Assembly (NCBI GenBank): GCA_035610365.1
Contig: CM069432.1
Location: 76,636,520-76,700,519 of the forward strand
Reading direction: 5' to 3'
Length of the DNA: 64,000 nucleotides
Origin: Aquatica leii
Taxonomy: Eukaryota > Arthropoda > Insecta > Coleoptera > Lampyridae
The notes beneath the pieces are model-generated. The model was not told the origin of the DNA. It made no database searches and was given only the letters and a program-made list of their open reading frames with translations. The translations under genes and the position numbers were made by a program. Below are positions 1 to 12,200 of this stretch, one piece after another (the stretch's first letter is position 1; every line of letters starts with the position of its first letter).

Positions 1-574
1 TTAATTTGGTATACACACCTCATACAAATACATACTTTATAATGTAATATATTTTCGTTACCTACTAGTTTACGCAAGAATTATAAATTTGTATGTGAAT
101 GTGTTATAAGTACTAATATTTGTATCTTATGTATATTCGTAGAAAATAATTAATATACAAACATTAGAACTCAAAAAACAGAAATATATGACAATTTTAT
201 TACGTTTTGCTTACCTTTTTATCAGTTGATAAAATCACTTCTTTAGTTGATGCAATGCACACACTATCTGCGTGTGAAACGTTCTGCTGGTTTTGCTGAT
301 GTATCATAATATAAGAAGGTTTGCTCATAACTTAAGATAAAATTATAACTATAGTGATAACTAGTAAAATATGAAAACAATTCATAACTTTATTACATTT
401 ATAAACCATATTCATAATACATGAATACACGTAACTCATACAAATTGCACTCTTAGGAATGTTGTATGCGTATTACGCATAACATCATAATATAATTCAT
501 ATTTTATAAATTTTATTAAATGTGTAATTTATGAACATACTATTCATAACTAGTGATTGCAGATTTCTCTCCGT
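1..574 (+). repeat. Dispersed repeat A, copy 1 (cut by window start)
   Basis: This stretch is closely matched, in the same orientation, by 46183-48168 once two insertions in that copy are removed. Shared landmarks are the opening TAATTTGGTA segment, the CTTTTTATCAGTTGATAAAA segment near 215-235, and the ending ATTTCTCTCCGTG at about 562-574. The left end is not in the window. It has no ORF and is probably a non-autonomous transposon. The copy is useful because it preserves the unoccupied state of both insertion sites seen in copy 2. Confidence 0.8.
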
Positions 575-819
575 GTATATGCTTGGATAGATAAATGTCA
601 AATCTGTTTTAATGCCTTGGGCGTCTTCGGAGTCCAACTTATCGATAACTTCTTTGATAATAAATTACAGCTTCTGTTCAAGTCTCCCATACAGTAATAA
701 TAGGCGTAAGCAGTAACGGTATGTGGTTAATGTAGATGGTTGATACCTAGACCACCTAGACTATATGATCTATCAAAGGAATACTACTTTGCTCTAGTGT
801 TATCTGTATTGCAAAGATC

Positions 820-1262
820 TTAAAACCGTACAACAAGAAGACGGCATCACACGCAAAGAACTCGCTACGTTTTGTAGAAATGCTGAAGAATTTAACAACT
901 GATCAGGACGACAGACTGGTAAGCTTTGATGTGACTTCTTTATTTACAAATATGCTTACAAACGACGCAATAGGTGTAATTAGTGATGTTGGATTACCTA
1001 ATGACACAACGGATCTGATAAAACTTTACCTGTCAACTACGTGTTTTTTATTCGATAAGAACAGAACATCAATTGGGAACTTACTATCACCTGTAATAGC
1101 TAATTTATTTATAGAAGCGAATAAGTGCTGGATTCGATATGTTGACGATACTTTCATCATTTGGCCACATGGAAGAAAAAAACTTTAAGACTTTTTTGAG
1201 CACATCAACAAAGAGTCAGGAAGATTACAACATGCAGTGTACAGGAAGAAAACGGTCTATTG
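820..1262 (+). pseudogene. Penelope-like element reverse transcriptase fragment
   Basis: The + frame from about 820 reads KPYNKKTASHAKNSLRFVE, then a long open stretch with LVSFDVTSLFTNM, then SPVIANLFIE, then RYVDDTFIIWPHG. The order SFDVxSLFTxxP, SPxxANLFME, YVDDTFxxWPHG is characteristic of reverse transcriptases of Penelope-like retroelements, which use the YVDD catalytic motif. The segment between the FLFDKN region and SPVIANLF is too short, so an internal deletion has removed part of the palm and fingers. The frame then shifts by one at about 1188 and the KTFLEHINKESG part continues in another frame. There is no GIY-YIG endonuclease downstream. This is a dead fragment. The family call is secure on motifs, the clade is not. 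Confidence 0.75.
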
Positions 1263-1649
1263 TTGACAATATACTGTTTATACAACTAATTTATAAATAT
1301 ACTATTAAAGCACAATATAACATTTTATTATTTTAGAATAACATTTTTTTTAATAAAAACAGTACATTACTATTTGAACCGATTCTAATATTTATAAACA
1401 GTATTGAGAGTTAACTGACATTTGAATATAGGTGTACAAAAGGTATACTTCAAATAATTATAACTTTTGAGTGTTAGTTATTATAGTATTATAGTAGTTG
1501 CTTAGTCTATTTTGTTTATATGCCAAATAATAACGGAGAAATAATCTATAAACAAACAAAAAATAAATTTCGATAAAAACATAGGTATTCAGTTATTAGT
1601 TAGTAGCATTAGTGAGCAAGATATTTATTAGCAATGTGACGGTTCTAAT

Positions 1650-2062
1650 AAACTAAAATCCATCCTACTCCGATGCTACTACGGGTGGTGTTGAAAACTT
1701 CCTTCTTGTGTAATAATAGCTATGCTAATTAGCCAAATTATCTGAATAATATAATGATGAGTGAAATACGATGACAGAGCCATCTCATAGTATAATCATG
1801 AATATTAGTAAGTAAATGGCTATAGAGATGGAAACGTTGATAGCTTAATTCAAATCAGTTTTGAATAAATCGTGGGCTAAATCACAACATATAAACATTG
1901 TAAGGTAACAAGAGTGAACCACTGAACGGCTGTTTCGCTGTTTTGGGACTCTCCAGCAGTGGGAAGACACTCTACTGTAATTCTATAAATGCATTGACAG
2001 TCCTATAGCTTCATATTAACAAATGAAATGATCATGATGAGTAAAATACGATGCCAGAGCCA
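1650..2062 (-). mobile_element. Hammerhead-bearing non-autonomous repeat, copy 1
   Basis: Read on the - strand, this region aligns block by block with 46418-46980: GCTATAGGACTGTCAATGC, then the AGAGTGT block, a hammerhead-like fold, GTTCACTC, a TTGTGATTTAGCCC-type block, and CTATGAGATGGCTCTG. The GGCTCTGxCATCGTATTT block occurs twice (near 1780 and near 2050), so a little over one unit of about 270 bp is present as a partial tandem dimer. That is the layout expected of retrozyme-like elements. There is no ORF. I found no clear target duplication, so the outer limits are approximate. Confidence 0.55.
1919..1962 (-). ncRNA. Hammerhead ribozyme-like fold (decayed, type I)
   Basis: On the - strand the order is stem I CCACTG, then CTGGAGA where the consensus is CTGATGA, a stem-loop II position with AAAA loop, an intact GAAAC box, a minimal stem III (C, loop AGCC, G, U), the cleavage nucleotide U, and the returning stem I CAGTGG, a perfect 6-bp match. 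The GAAA box is intact but the CUGAUGA box carries substitutions, so cleavage is not expected. The paralogue at 46713-46756 has the complementary defect. Confidence 0.6.
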
Positions 2063-5000
2063 TATAAATTCACTAGTAAACTTGTACTATTAATATAGAA
2101 ACAGTCCCAAGACACTACATTTTTGCTTTCAAAACTATACTATTCTGATTCATTTTCTGTTGTTAGGTATTGTGCTTTGTCGATCCTCCTACTATTAGAA
2201 AGGTTTGTTGCCTTAGATATTATTGTTTGAAGTACACTTATCCAAACGCACAATTCAAATTAATTATTGTTGTATCAAGAACCATTTGAATTCAAACTAA
2301 ATTATTTCACACTTTAATTAATTCAATTAATGGAAACCACAACGGTTTGAATGAATGACTGAATAGTTTCAGATTATATTTAATTAAGTTTGTTTCAGAC
2401 TTTAATCAATGAAATCGTTTTAGGAGATGATTTAATTGTATGTATAATCGAATCGCTGCACACTTCAATTTAAGACATAATTAATATTTAATAATAAGAC
2501 ACAAAATATTTCATTGTTTATTTCTATATTGTCTTCTTAGTGCTAGATGGACTTTGCAAGTCTCTATAATTTTATAAGTAAAGTTTTCTTAAAACTTTTA
2601 AGATAATTTCCTAATTTATGTTTGGTTTGTTCTAGCCGGTATCAATGTCTTTGTTATTATAGTTGCAAGCTATTACGGTGTACGATATTTTTTTGCCAAT
2701 TATGAATATCAACAAACATTCTATCATTTACAAATACCAATAATTAATAACGTAAAGGATACTTAAATATCAATATGACAAACTACTTTGGCAATTACGA
2801 TTCACTTTTTGCATATGATATTTATTATAAATAAAAGTTGGATACTAAGTACCATCATTTCTACCTGCAAGTAATCCAGGTACTTATCTATAACTGAGGT
2901 ATCTATGTGCAATCCTGTCTACTATTAACTACTACTAAATGTTTAACAAAGTAGCAAGGTTCGGAAGAAACCACTTGGTGTTTTGCAACTATCGATGAAT
3001 GCCAAAAGATAGTTGGTCTCATATAAATTCTTATGCAGTTCAAAAAACTGTACGATGTAATTAAATACTGACTTCTTTAAATTGATTTTTACATATTTTT
3101 ATTGCAAAGTGAGTAATATTGTTATTTGGTTGATTTAATTATTTAACCAGTCCAACGTGTAAATTTTAGTAATCATTGTAAAGTTTCTAAACAGACGATT
3201 AAAACTCCTTATAACTCTTTTATAACACTGCAAAGCTAAAACTCGTTAAATTACTCTTGACGTTTCTTTCCCATCAAAAGAAAACTAGTACGCAGTGAGG
3301 TGCTTTGATTTATTCTGAGTACATTGAACTTAGTTTTTTTTTAAATATATTTACATTTACTTACAAGAAAGTTACCACTAAATACCAACGTTTACGAACA
3401 TAATCTAAAATACTTAATTTACAATTCAAACTTTTTTTACGCTATACGTACCGTCGAAACTAATGCAGTAGCATCCACACAGCCTTAAATGATTTTGTTT
3501 TCAAATTTCATAATTGTGGTGGATGCAATATTTGTACAAGTTTGCTAAATTACATTTTCATAATTCATTATCCTGTAGGGAGATGATTAGTAAAACAAAA
3601 TGTACTACGTTGCCTAATTGCTAATAAATATACAATGTGTTGTATTATTTGTTATTGGTAGAAAAACTTACTTCAAGAACTATGATAACGTTCGTGAGTG
3701 TCCTTGTGAATCATCGCCAACTTTCTACAGCGAGTTCCGAAGGCCAAATTAGAACATTTTTCTACTTGAAATTATATTCTATAATGGATCTTTAAAAAGT
3801 TATATGATCTCAAAGTTAAATTTAAAATGCAAAAAGATTATTTTATCTCTAAAAATTCTAAATTTGTTTTATTGATTATTATGTAGTCGGCCGATCTCAT
3901 GTATGTCAAAATTTGACAATAATTTTAAGAAAATGGCATCCGTTTAACAGTATCTTCAACTTTCAACTGCTTATAAAACGAGAATATTGTTAATGGTTGA
4001 TAAACAATGTTATTAAAATTCTTGAGATTGTTGTTCGAATTTTTATTACAGACGAAGTCTGTTTTACCAGAAATGGTTTTATACAGCGTGTATCGCATTA
4101 ACGGGCTGTTATTTTAGCAGTTGAAATTATAGCCTAAATACATACAACAAATGTCAAAATACAAGTTCCATTTATACATTTAAAAACATCTACATTTTTA
4201 GCAAAATAAATTGTAAATTACGGACCTGTTGCATTAATGAAATCTAAAGATGTTGAAATTACGAATAAAAATAAACTATTCTAAAAAATACACATTTTTT
4301 CTTAGCAACGTACTGACACCAAAAATAAAAGCAAATACTAAATATTGTTATCGGATAAGGTGTAGTTAAATTACTGTGGTTAAATTAAGTTGCTGTTCTG
4401 TTAAGTACACTAGATAATACTAAAAAAATAACGTATTTACAAATGTTTGAATATAGACAATGTTACGTAATTCAGTCATATTTTAATTAATAAAAACACG
4501 TCAAAAATAAAATAAATATTCAAAACAATATTTATGTAACATTCGGCTACCAAACGGTTCAATTAAACTATTTCTTAAAATCTGCATTCGAAACATACGT
4601 GTTGTGGAAATTCAACACTCTATTATGTGTAAAACAATACTAATCTGAAAGTAATATTTTGGCACTAAAGCCAGGTTCTAAAACTTGGTGCAACAACTCA
4701 CAAAACACGTCGCGGTTTAAAGTCAACGTCGGATAACTGTTGGACTCGTTGAATATGGTAAAGGTACAAAAAATAATTTCTTAAAACATGATGTAGCGTA
4801 CTATGGAAACTTAGCGACTTATGTCTCTAGTGCTACTTTGTGACCGATCTTCTCGAACACGGCTTTCGTAGGTAGGAAAAACAACTCTAAATCTTTGCAC
4901 ACACGCCAAAATCGAATTTATAGAAATGCACAATAAGAAGAAAGTTTAAATCGATGATTATAAAGTACGCGTACGTTTACACGAATCACTTAGCATCAGC

Positions 5001-5515
5001 TGAAGAAACAATATACGATGGAAACGTGCAGGTGTATTATTTTAATGTTTCTTTATTAATGCGATTAAAAGTTTATGGTCGCTTTCTACTATTACTAATC
5101 TCGCAAAAACATAATCATGAAATTTCGACAATCCAAACCATATTGCTAATAATTATATAGTTATTTGTGTTTGATTAATTTAGGTACTCGTTAGAGCTTT
5201 AGATGCATAGCATACTAGTACCTATTGTTTTATAATAAACACGCATCCAATCCGTTTTGGCTTGCATCTACCGACACTGTTATAGACTTATTTGGATAAA
5301 AAAACTTAACACATGACCCTCTTTCAAATTATGTTTGATTCTGTGAAAAGCTTCTCTATATAATTATCATCCCATGTAAAAAACTTCCTTCTTTAACAAA
5401 ACTTTTAAGCGGATGTTGTCAGGTTTAAGTCGAATAGATTTGTTAATAAGATGTCGCTACATTTGAAAATTAGTAAAATAAGATGCAGCAATAAAGAAAA
5501 AAAGCTAGAGCATTG
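2063..5515. other. Intergenic stretch; contains repeat B copy 1
   Basis: No gene recognised. A segment at about 2850-3330 is matched in inverted orientation by about 17290-17700; shared landmarks are TTTCTTTCCCATCAAAAG against CTTTTGGTGGGAAAGAAACG and GCATTCATCAATAGTTG-like blocks. The rest is AT-rich sequence with no ORF I would defend. Confidence 0.5.
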
Positions 5516-5525
5516 CATACTGAAA

Positions 5526-5666
5526 CGTTCGAGAAGTTATTTGCAAATGCAAGAACCTTCTAGAAGCTGTTATCCATCTTCTAGAAGATATACCGCAAAA
5601 TAGGGAACACACGAGAAGGATTTCCTTATGTGTATATATACCGACGAAACAAATCGTAGGTCAGTT
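5526..5666 (+). promoter_or_regulatory. Heat-shock-type promoter (HSEs, TATA, initiator)
   Basis: Three heat shock element sites are visible. One is a perfect three-unit site GAAccTTCtaGAA at 5553-5565, and two are two-unit sites, TTCgaGAA at 5528-5535 and TTCtaGAA at 5579-5586. They are followed by a TATA box (TATATATA, 5633-5640) and, 30 bp after its start, an arthropod-type initiator TCAGTT (5661-5666). This spacing is that of a focused core promoter, and HSE clusters within 110 bp of a TATA box are typical of HSF-driven genes. No heat-shock protein ORF follows. It could drive a non-coding RNA, a gene whose next exon I cannot see, or be part of a mobile element. Confidence 0.6.
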
Positions 5667-5827
5667 ATTGCAGTAATGCGAATACAGCAGTGTTAAGAAG
5701 ATTATGCAAGTTGAAATAAATAAGTCGTTAGCACGCGTGTGAGATAAACCTACAGTGAATAATCGCGTACGTGATTTTAGTGTAAACAATTGTGTGAAGC
5801 TATCCGCGGACCTTATCTTATCTTCTT
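5663..5827 (+). ncRNA. Predicted non-coding first exon downstream of HSE promoter
   Basis: From the predicted start at A5663 the transcript would run to a consensus 5' splice site, CTT then GTAAGT, at 5828-5833. The 165-nt exon has no useful ORF. A 5' leader exon ending in a strong donor is the arrangement of some heat-shock genes with an intron in the leader. The downstream exon could not be identified, and ACE-like exon 1 at 15021 has its own promoter. The feature is inferred from sequence signals only. Confidence 0.4.
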
Positions 5828-6112
5828 GTAAGTGATATAAATTATAGTGTAAGTGTTTTTTTATTAAATATTGATAGATATAATTAGTTCCGTTAATTTA
5901 GAAGTGTACATATTTCTAGTATAAGTAAAACATCGTTTTAGTCGTTAAATAAATTAGTTTTAATAATAAAATTCGTCACAATATGTATTCACATATCAAA
6001 AATTCTTTTTTTTTTGATAAAACATGATGCATTGACATAACACTCAACTAGAGTTATTGCGAGATTTAACCTTGCAAGAAAATAATGTAGTATTACAAGT
6101 TGCTATATTTAG

Positions 6113-6707
6113 TAGGGATGGTGAACTGTTACTTTTTTCAGTAACAGTAACAAGTTGTTATTATTACTATGGAGTAACAGTTCCGAATAACAGTTATTTT
6201 AGTAACAGTTGTTATTGCGTAATCCGTATGATTTGAGTATATGTAGATGTAGGTACAGACATACATATCCTACCCAATATCCATGTGTTAGTCATTAATT
6301 ACTATTTAAAAAAAATATTCTTGTTTCAATCTTATTTACACTCTTTTCATAGTATTTTGTTCCTGTTTCGTATGTTGCAATTACTTACACAAGGAATCTG
6401 CCCTTCGTTTGTTAGGTGGTTGTTTCACCTGTGGGAACTGTCTTATTAGAAAAAGAATGCGTTTAAATCTCATAGACCATAAATCTTCTGGGTTATTACT
6501 TGTTATTCAACAGTACGTACTAGGTTAGGTAGGAATAGTAGTATGTAGCATAGGTAATGTAAGAAAAAATACTAAAGAAGACCAAGAACGCTTTTTGTAA
6601 AGTTGTTATTAAATAACTGTTATTTTACAACGTGGGTAACAAGTTGTTATTGTTGCTTATTAATAACTGTTACAAAATAATAGTTACTGGAAAACTAGCC
6701 ACCGCTA
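6113..6707. mobile_element. Non-autonomous hAT-like MITE with 8-bp TSD
   Basis: The element begins TAGGGATGGTGAA and ends with the complement of TAGCGGTGGCTAG, short terminal inverted repeats of hAT type. It is flanked by a perfect 8-bp duplication ATATTTAG (6105-6112 and 6708-6715), the size made by hAT transposases. Both ends carry many copies of GTAACAAGTTGTTATT-like subterminal motifs in both orientations. It has no transposase ORF. Confidence 0.85.
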
Positions 6708-7929
6708 ATATTTAGTAATTGTATTTGTTTAGTACAGCTAAAGGTATGTACAACTTAGTTTGTCATATACAAATGTGTACTTTTTATAAATGTCTATTTG
6801 AAACTTTCTGTTGAAAAAAATAAGGAGAAGTAAAAGCTGAGTTGAAAAGTTTAAAAGAATCATTTATTTTTATACATTCTGTTTTTATACGTTTGATTAC
6901 AATTACGACTGTTTTATCACTTTTCTATTAGTGTTTGGAAAAGTTCTATGTCCATATTAGAAACACTGCTCTTTTCTAAAAAGTGTCAGAATGTTAAATT
7001 GTGCAAGAGTGAAATGACACTTATTTACCACGAGTAGTAAAATGTACAGCACTACCCAAAGTTTTTGAAGTTTCGTTACATAAGTTGCACAAGTGACACT
7101 ACGAATATTTGCTGCGTAATCTGTATGATATATTTTCTTTAATTAGTTTGCATTCTTTTCGTCTGCATATCAACAAAGGTTACTACTGTAATAACCTGGA
7201 AGTACAAAAAATAAGTTGACTTTGCAGAGTATACATAATTTATCTTTCGTAAATATACAAAGATATCGTGTATAACAAGCTGTCATTATCGCAATAAAGT
7301 AATGTTTTTAACCTTATATTTTTAAACGTTTTGTCAGTTCTTGTGTGGCATAGTTTTAGACCTAATATACTTCTCTTATTAGACTTCTGCAGCTGACGTC
7401 ATGGATTGAAGGTTATTTAGTTTGGTGTACAAGCAGGCAGCTGTCATATGTTATTTGGCTCAATGTCTGCTTTTTTTGTTTGTTAAAAGTGTTTTTTGTG
7501 TTTTTGAAATCGTATTCCATACTCATGGTATATTCAAAATACGTTAACAATACAGTTTGATCAAGCTTACAAAAAAAATCCTGGGTAGGCGTGTCTGGGG
7601 GGAGCGCATATCGTACAAGGTATAGTCTGATGAAAAAGAATTTGAGCGCTAACAAGCAAACTAGTAGTACTCGAGTGCATAATTGGTTGCATAAGTTAAA
7701 AAATGTTCGTATAAAGCATGAACAATCTTGATCACTGTACAAATATCTCATTTTAATCTAATCATTAATTGCAACTATAATAACCACGATTATTACGGTT
7801 TTTAATAAATCTTTTATTGAAAAATTTTCAAAACAGAAAAGTAAACATTCATTTTGGTATGAAATACAAAAAAGTGCATTATCACTTGTTTATTAAATGA
7901 CAATAAATGACTAAGGTCAATAATTAATT

Positions 7930-8320
7930 AATTATTATTACCTAAAGATTCACTTTTACTTTCATCAGTTTCCTAATCATCCTCATCTGAATCACTATTA
8001 ATTACTGTAAACGTCAAGCTTTCAACAACCTTATCAACTAAACAATCTGCTTTTCACATTTCTTCACGAACATTTGACACATGATCACATTGTTTTTCTC
8101 AATCTTCAGTTGTAATTTCAGAAAATGCATTTCGAACTAAATTTTTAATATCAATTCTTTGTTGTGCCACATTATTCATTGCGATTTTTCTTTTTATATA
8201 AATATAAATATAAATTCAATTGGATTTCAATCACAATTGTAAGGTGGTAATCTAACAACAGTATGTCCATACTCAGTTAGTAATTTATTAGCAAAATCTT
8301 GTCATATAAAACAAAATAAA
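7930..8320 (-). pseudogene. Tc1/mariner-type (DDE_3) transposase C-terminal remnant
   Basis: The - strand reads, with breaks, LLTEYGHTVVRLPPYNCD, then NPIEF, a short AT-rich expansion, KRKIAMNNVAQQRIDIKNLVRNAFSEITTED, and an acidic serine-rich tail (INSDSDEDD). The motif G-H-x-V-x-R-L-P-P-Y-x-C-x-x-N-P-I-E is the third catalytic segment of an IS630/Tc1-type transposase family common in insects, followed by its usual helical C-terminus. Stops interrupt it (after NCD and in the tail) and the N-terminal catalytic part is gone. Confidence 0.65.
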
Positions 8321-8405
8321 TTAATTATTTAAAGGACATACATGACATAACGACAAACAACACGTAAATGATTAATAATTAAATTATTTTGTTTTATATG
8401 ACAAG
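8298..8405. repeat. Inverted repeat / hairpin, 32-bp arms
   Basis: The arm at 8298-8329 (starting CTTGTCATATAAAACAAAAT) is the reverse complement of 8374-8405 with almost no mismatches, separated by 44 bp. It lies directly upstream (in transposase orientation) of the Tc1-type remnant and may be a rearranged end of it, or a small palindromic MITE. Confidence 0.7.
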
Positions 8406-9299
8406 TTTAAAATTTTATAGTTATTCTTTTTGACTCAGCGGATCGGCCTTATGAAGTGAATTCATAAGCATAAAATGTCTTAAATAAACTGAACTCGTTG
8501 TTACCGTGTATCCTAAAAGGAGAAGTTATTAGCTTGATCAAAATTTGAAGTGAAATAGTTATTATTAAGAAAAGAAATTATCTCAAATTGGAAGCAAATC
8601 AACAAAGTAGACGTAAATATGTGTAGAATTCTTAAAAATAAAATGGATTTTTTTTGTAGTCAAAGAAACATGTGTTGTTGGTTATAAAGCATCATCAAAA
8701 GAAGCAACCGAGTAACATTAATGATTAACTATCAATCAAATGTATAATTAAAGAGCATAAATACAGCGTATCCTACAAATATTTGTATAATATTTATTAA
8801 ATATTTTAAATATATTTATTAAAAATTTGAATATTATAATGATATTATATACACAATTAATGAATATCATTTGTATATTCACAGAATATCTATTTGTAAT
8901 ATTTACTGAATATGCGCTAGTGGGACATTTATTTTTCACATAACATTCATATAACATTATTATTAGAAACTTGTATATCTTACAAACATATTTTTTTTAA
9001 GTATTCATGGAATATTTACTGAATGTGTTTTTGTTGTGTTGGTTGCTTAACATGTTTTTTTTTGTTCAGAAGTTTAGTGGTGTTGCTAACTTTTTACTGT
9101 ATATGCGGTAGTTGTGCTATCTGAATTTTCTTGTTGTTTACTTTCATTGTTGTTAAATAATTGCGCATATTGTTCTGCTGGATTTCCTTCATTGTTTAAT
9201 GCTAATTGTATCAGCACGTTTTCAGCCATATTGTCTTTAATTTTCTTATTAATTTTGTTTTTAACTATTGCACGTAATTTAGTCACTTCTTATTAGTAT

Positions 9300-12200
9300 T
9301 AATTAGTTTGTCGCAGCGCCTTGTAATACCACTACGGGTAACGATATTATATTAATTAAAAAGTAGTTATTATATTATAGTATAGTACAGGCTTACAACT
9401 ATTCATTCATTTCATTTCATTTTATTAGTTTTCCGTTCGTATAAGGATGCCTCCAGCGTTGTTGCCACTATTACTGGCCACGTTGCCGTTATACTCTATA
9501 TACGCCAACAGCTACGACGGTACTGCTTATTTACTATGTACGTTCCTTTATCTCAACAATATCTTATAATAGTGACATATACACTACGAGGCTTATTGCA
9601 TTAGAAGTATGAAGTCCATTTGAACTTTTTTTAGTTTACTTCTGACGTTTTCCTGTATTATAATTTTTTCTATTATTCTGGATTGTTGTTTACTTATTCC
9701 GATTTAATATATTATTACCATCATAGTTATCTAGTTTAGATTTATTTCCTTACTGGTAGAATAGAAAACATAATATAAATAATCCTTGTTTACCATATTT
9801 GCATAATATCGTAGTAATACCGTTGTACTACCTACGTATTAACGTGTATTAAACCTGTTTTGATGTTGGGTGTATACTCTTTAATCAAATAAAGACAACT
9901 AGCGGATGATAATATTTATTATAACTGATTTCATACCATGCTATTAACAGATACATAATCGATACTTAGACAAACAATAAAAAATAATCAATCCATCATG
10001 ATACATAAACAGTTTTCACTTTATTGATATACCTATTCTATCTTGACGTTTAACATATGTACGAACGTATTTTAAATATAAGCGATACCTTATAATGAGT
10101 AATACTGATTGTTATATATGGTTAGGTTAACTAAATGTATAGTACTCGTATAAAGAATACATAAAAGGAGAACACTAATAATTAGAACTTGGAGAAGAAT
10201 GATACATTATTCAAAATGCTTTGCATTGTTTTATCAAATCAAATAAAAAAAATAGCAACGTTTTTTTTAAATACATATAAGATTTAACAATTTAACTAGC
10301 ATATACATACTTATTTACGTTTTAAAAATAATTGTATATTTTATAAATACTCTCAGACGCTGTCACATTGTGATTATATTAATAAAAATGCATACTATTA
10401 ATTTTCTAAACGTCTTACTAAAGGATTCTCAAGATAATGAATAAAAAAGGGACGACTTCTTTTTAAAAATCAGAAAAACCATGTATTGTGCAGTTTGAAA
10501 CTTCAATACGTAAACGATGTAGAAAGTTAACATCTTCTAAGGTGCTAAAAAAGAAAAGACGTTTATCTATAACTTTACGCTAGTTTGCCAAAGAGTAAAA
10601 TATAATGTAATAGATGTTACTTCTTCTCAAATTTTGTTTACCAAACAGAATATTCCTAATTAGTATACAGTTAGAAAAAAATATGTTTTAATATTTTGCA
10701 GAATCTTGAAGAAACTAAGAAAAAAGTCTCTGAACGAAGCTACTGACGTAGTACAACGATGCGTAAAAAGAAAAAAAAGTTGTGTTTGTTAATAAATAAT
10801 AAGAAGTGTTTGTTCTTGTGTTTAATTAATTTATTTTCAATGTTAATTGAATTGTATAGTTATGTTCATAGTGCAGTCCAAGACAGACCACGAAATCTAC
10901 ATTTCTTGTCTGTTATTAACTATCGCACAAGTTGATAAAACTATAAAGTTTTAAAGACCAGAAAGCGTTTGCAATTAGCATAGAAATAGCTAAAATGTTG
11001 AAATTTTATTATACAATTACTTGAAAGCTTGCTAATTTTCCATTTAACCTAATGAATTGACTTTATCAAGTAACGATGACAAAAGAAAAAAAAGTGTTTC
11101 AAAGATTATCCTTTCCTAACACTTAGAAAACTGGTACAAAAGTTGATATTTTGATATTATAGTTCTATCAAGAAAAAGAAATTTCTATTCAAAGTCTGTA
11201 TACATCGCTCCATTATGTTATTAGAACAGTAGATAATATTAGAATTATATCATTAAGTGGCAAATTATTTGGTAAAGTTTGCAGTAGCGTACCAACGGGG
11301 GAAGTAATGTAGGGGATAGATTCTTCCCCAAAACAAAAAAATTAGTAGGTTAAATAAACTTTTTAACTTTTTTTTTGTCACAAGTACCAGAGCAATCTCT
11401 AATTACTGAGCTAAATAAAAGTATTTGTTTAGATTAAATAAGAATAAGATTTAAAATCAAGCATTAGCAGCTTTAGAATGTTGAGATCAGATTGTATTTT
11501 TTAATATTTACAAATCAATTAACATTTTATGTAGGTACTTGTTATGTATTGAATACAACACTACATAGTACTTTTTCTGTGTTTAAAAAGTTAAAATTTG
11601 AGATCACTTAATAGTTCAACATTCATAACTTGGTTATTCAAACTTAACAACAGTTAGTCACAAAAAACTCATTTCAGACAAGTTTAAATGGTTTGAATTT
11701 TTTTATAATTTATAGAGAACTTACTTATTTTTAAAAAATTATCAAAAATGTACCTGCCTCACTTAAAACAGGAGTAACAAGAAACTACAATTCCACAATG
11801 ACTTTTAACATTAGTAATGAAAACCGTATTCAAGAAGACAAACTGGATTGAGAAAGAAATAAATATTGTTATATTCTTGACATTCGAGAATCTTCGAAAA
11901 AATTTAAGAATACAACAGAATATCCTAGTCGAAGCAAAAGTATAAAAAGTAAACTCAAGAAATCGATTTTAGTAGGTAATAAGAAAAACGCTCTAGCATT
12001 AAATTAATATATAAATGCATGTTGTAATCTTATCACACACAGTATTTATTTAAATATATAGTTATAGTAATATATAAATTATAGCGATTATTTTAGACAT
12101 AAGAGTATCACCTTGAAACATTATTAATTTTTTAGGGTTAATGATGTATGTATTTATTAAGTTATAATCTACAAGCTTTCGAACTTGAGCTAAGTTCTTT

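Noticed and set aside
5526-5833. Idea that this is the promoter of a classical hsp70 or hsp90 gene
   Set aside because: No chaperone-like reading frame exists in any frame downstream within the window, so only the promoter and leader exon are reported.
7413-7751. 112-codon ORF on the - strand
   Set aside because: Composition is that of AT-rich random translation (Phe, Leu, Tyr, Cys in excess), with no motif and no splice signals. Not listed as a gene.
9086-9286. 66-codon - strand ORF (asparagine- and glutamine-rich end)
   Set aside because: Some protein-like character, but it begins at GTG with no upstream ATG, no splice signals I trust and no recognised family. Left out as unsupported.
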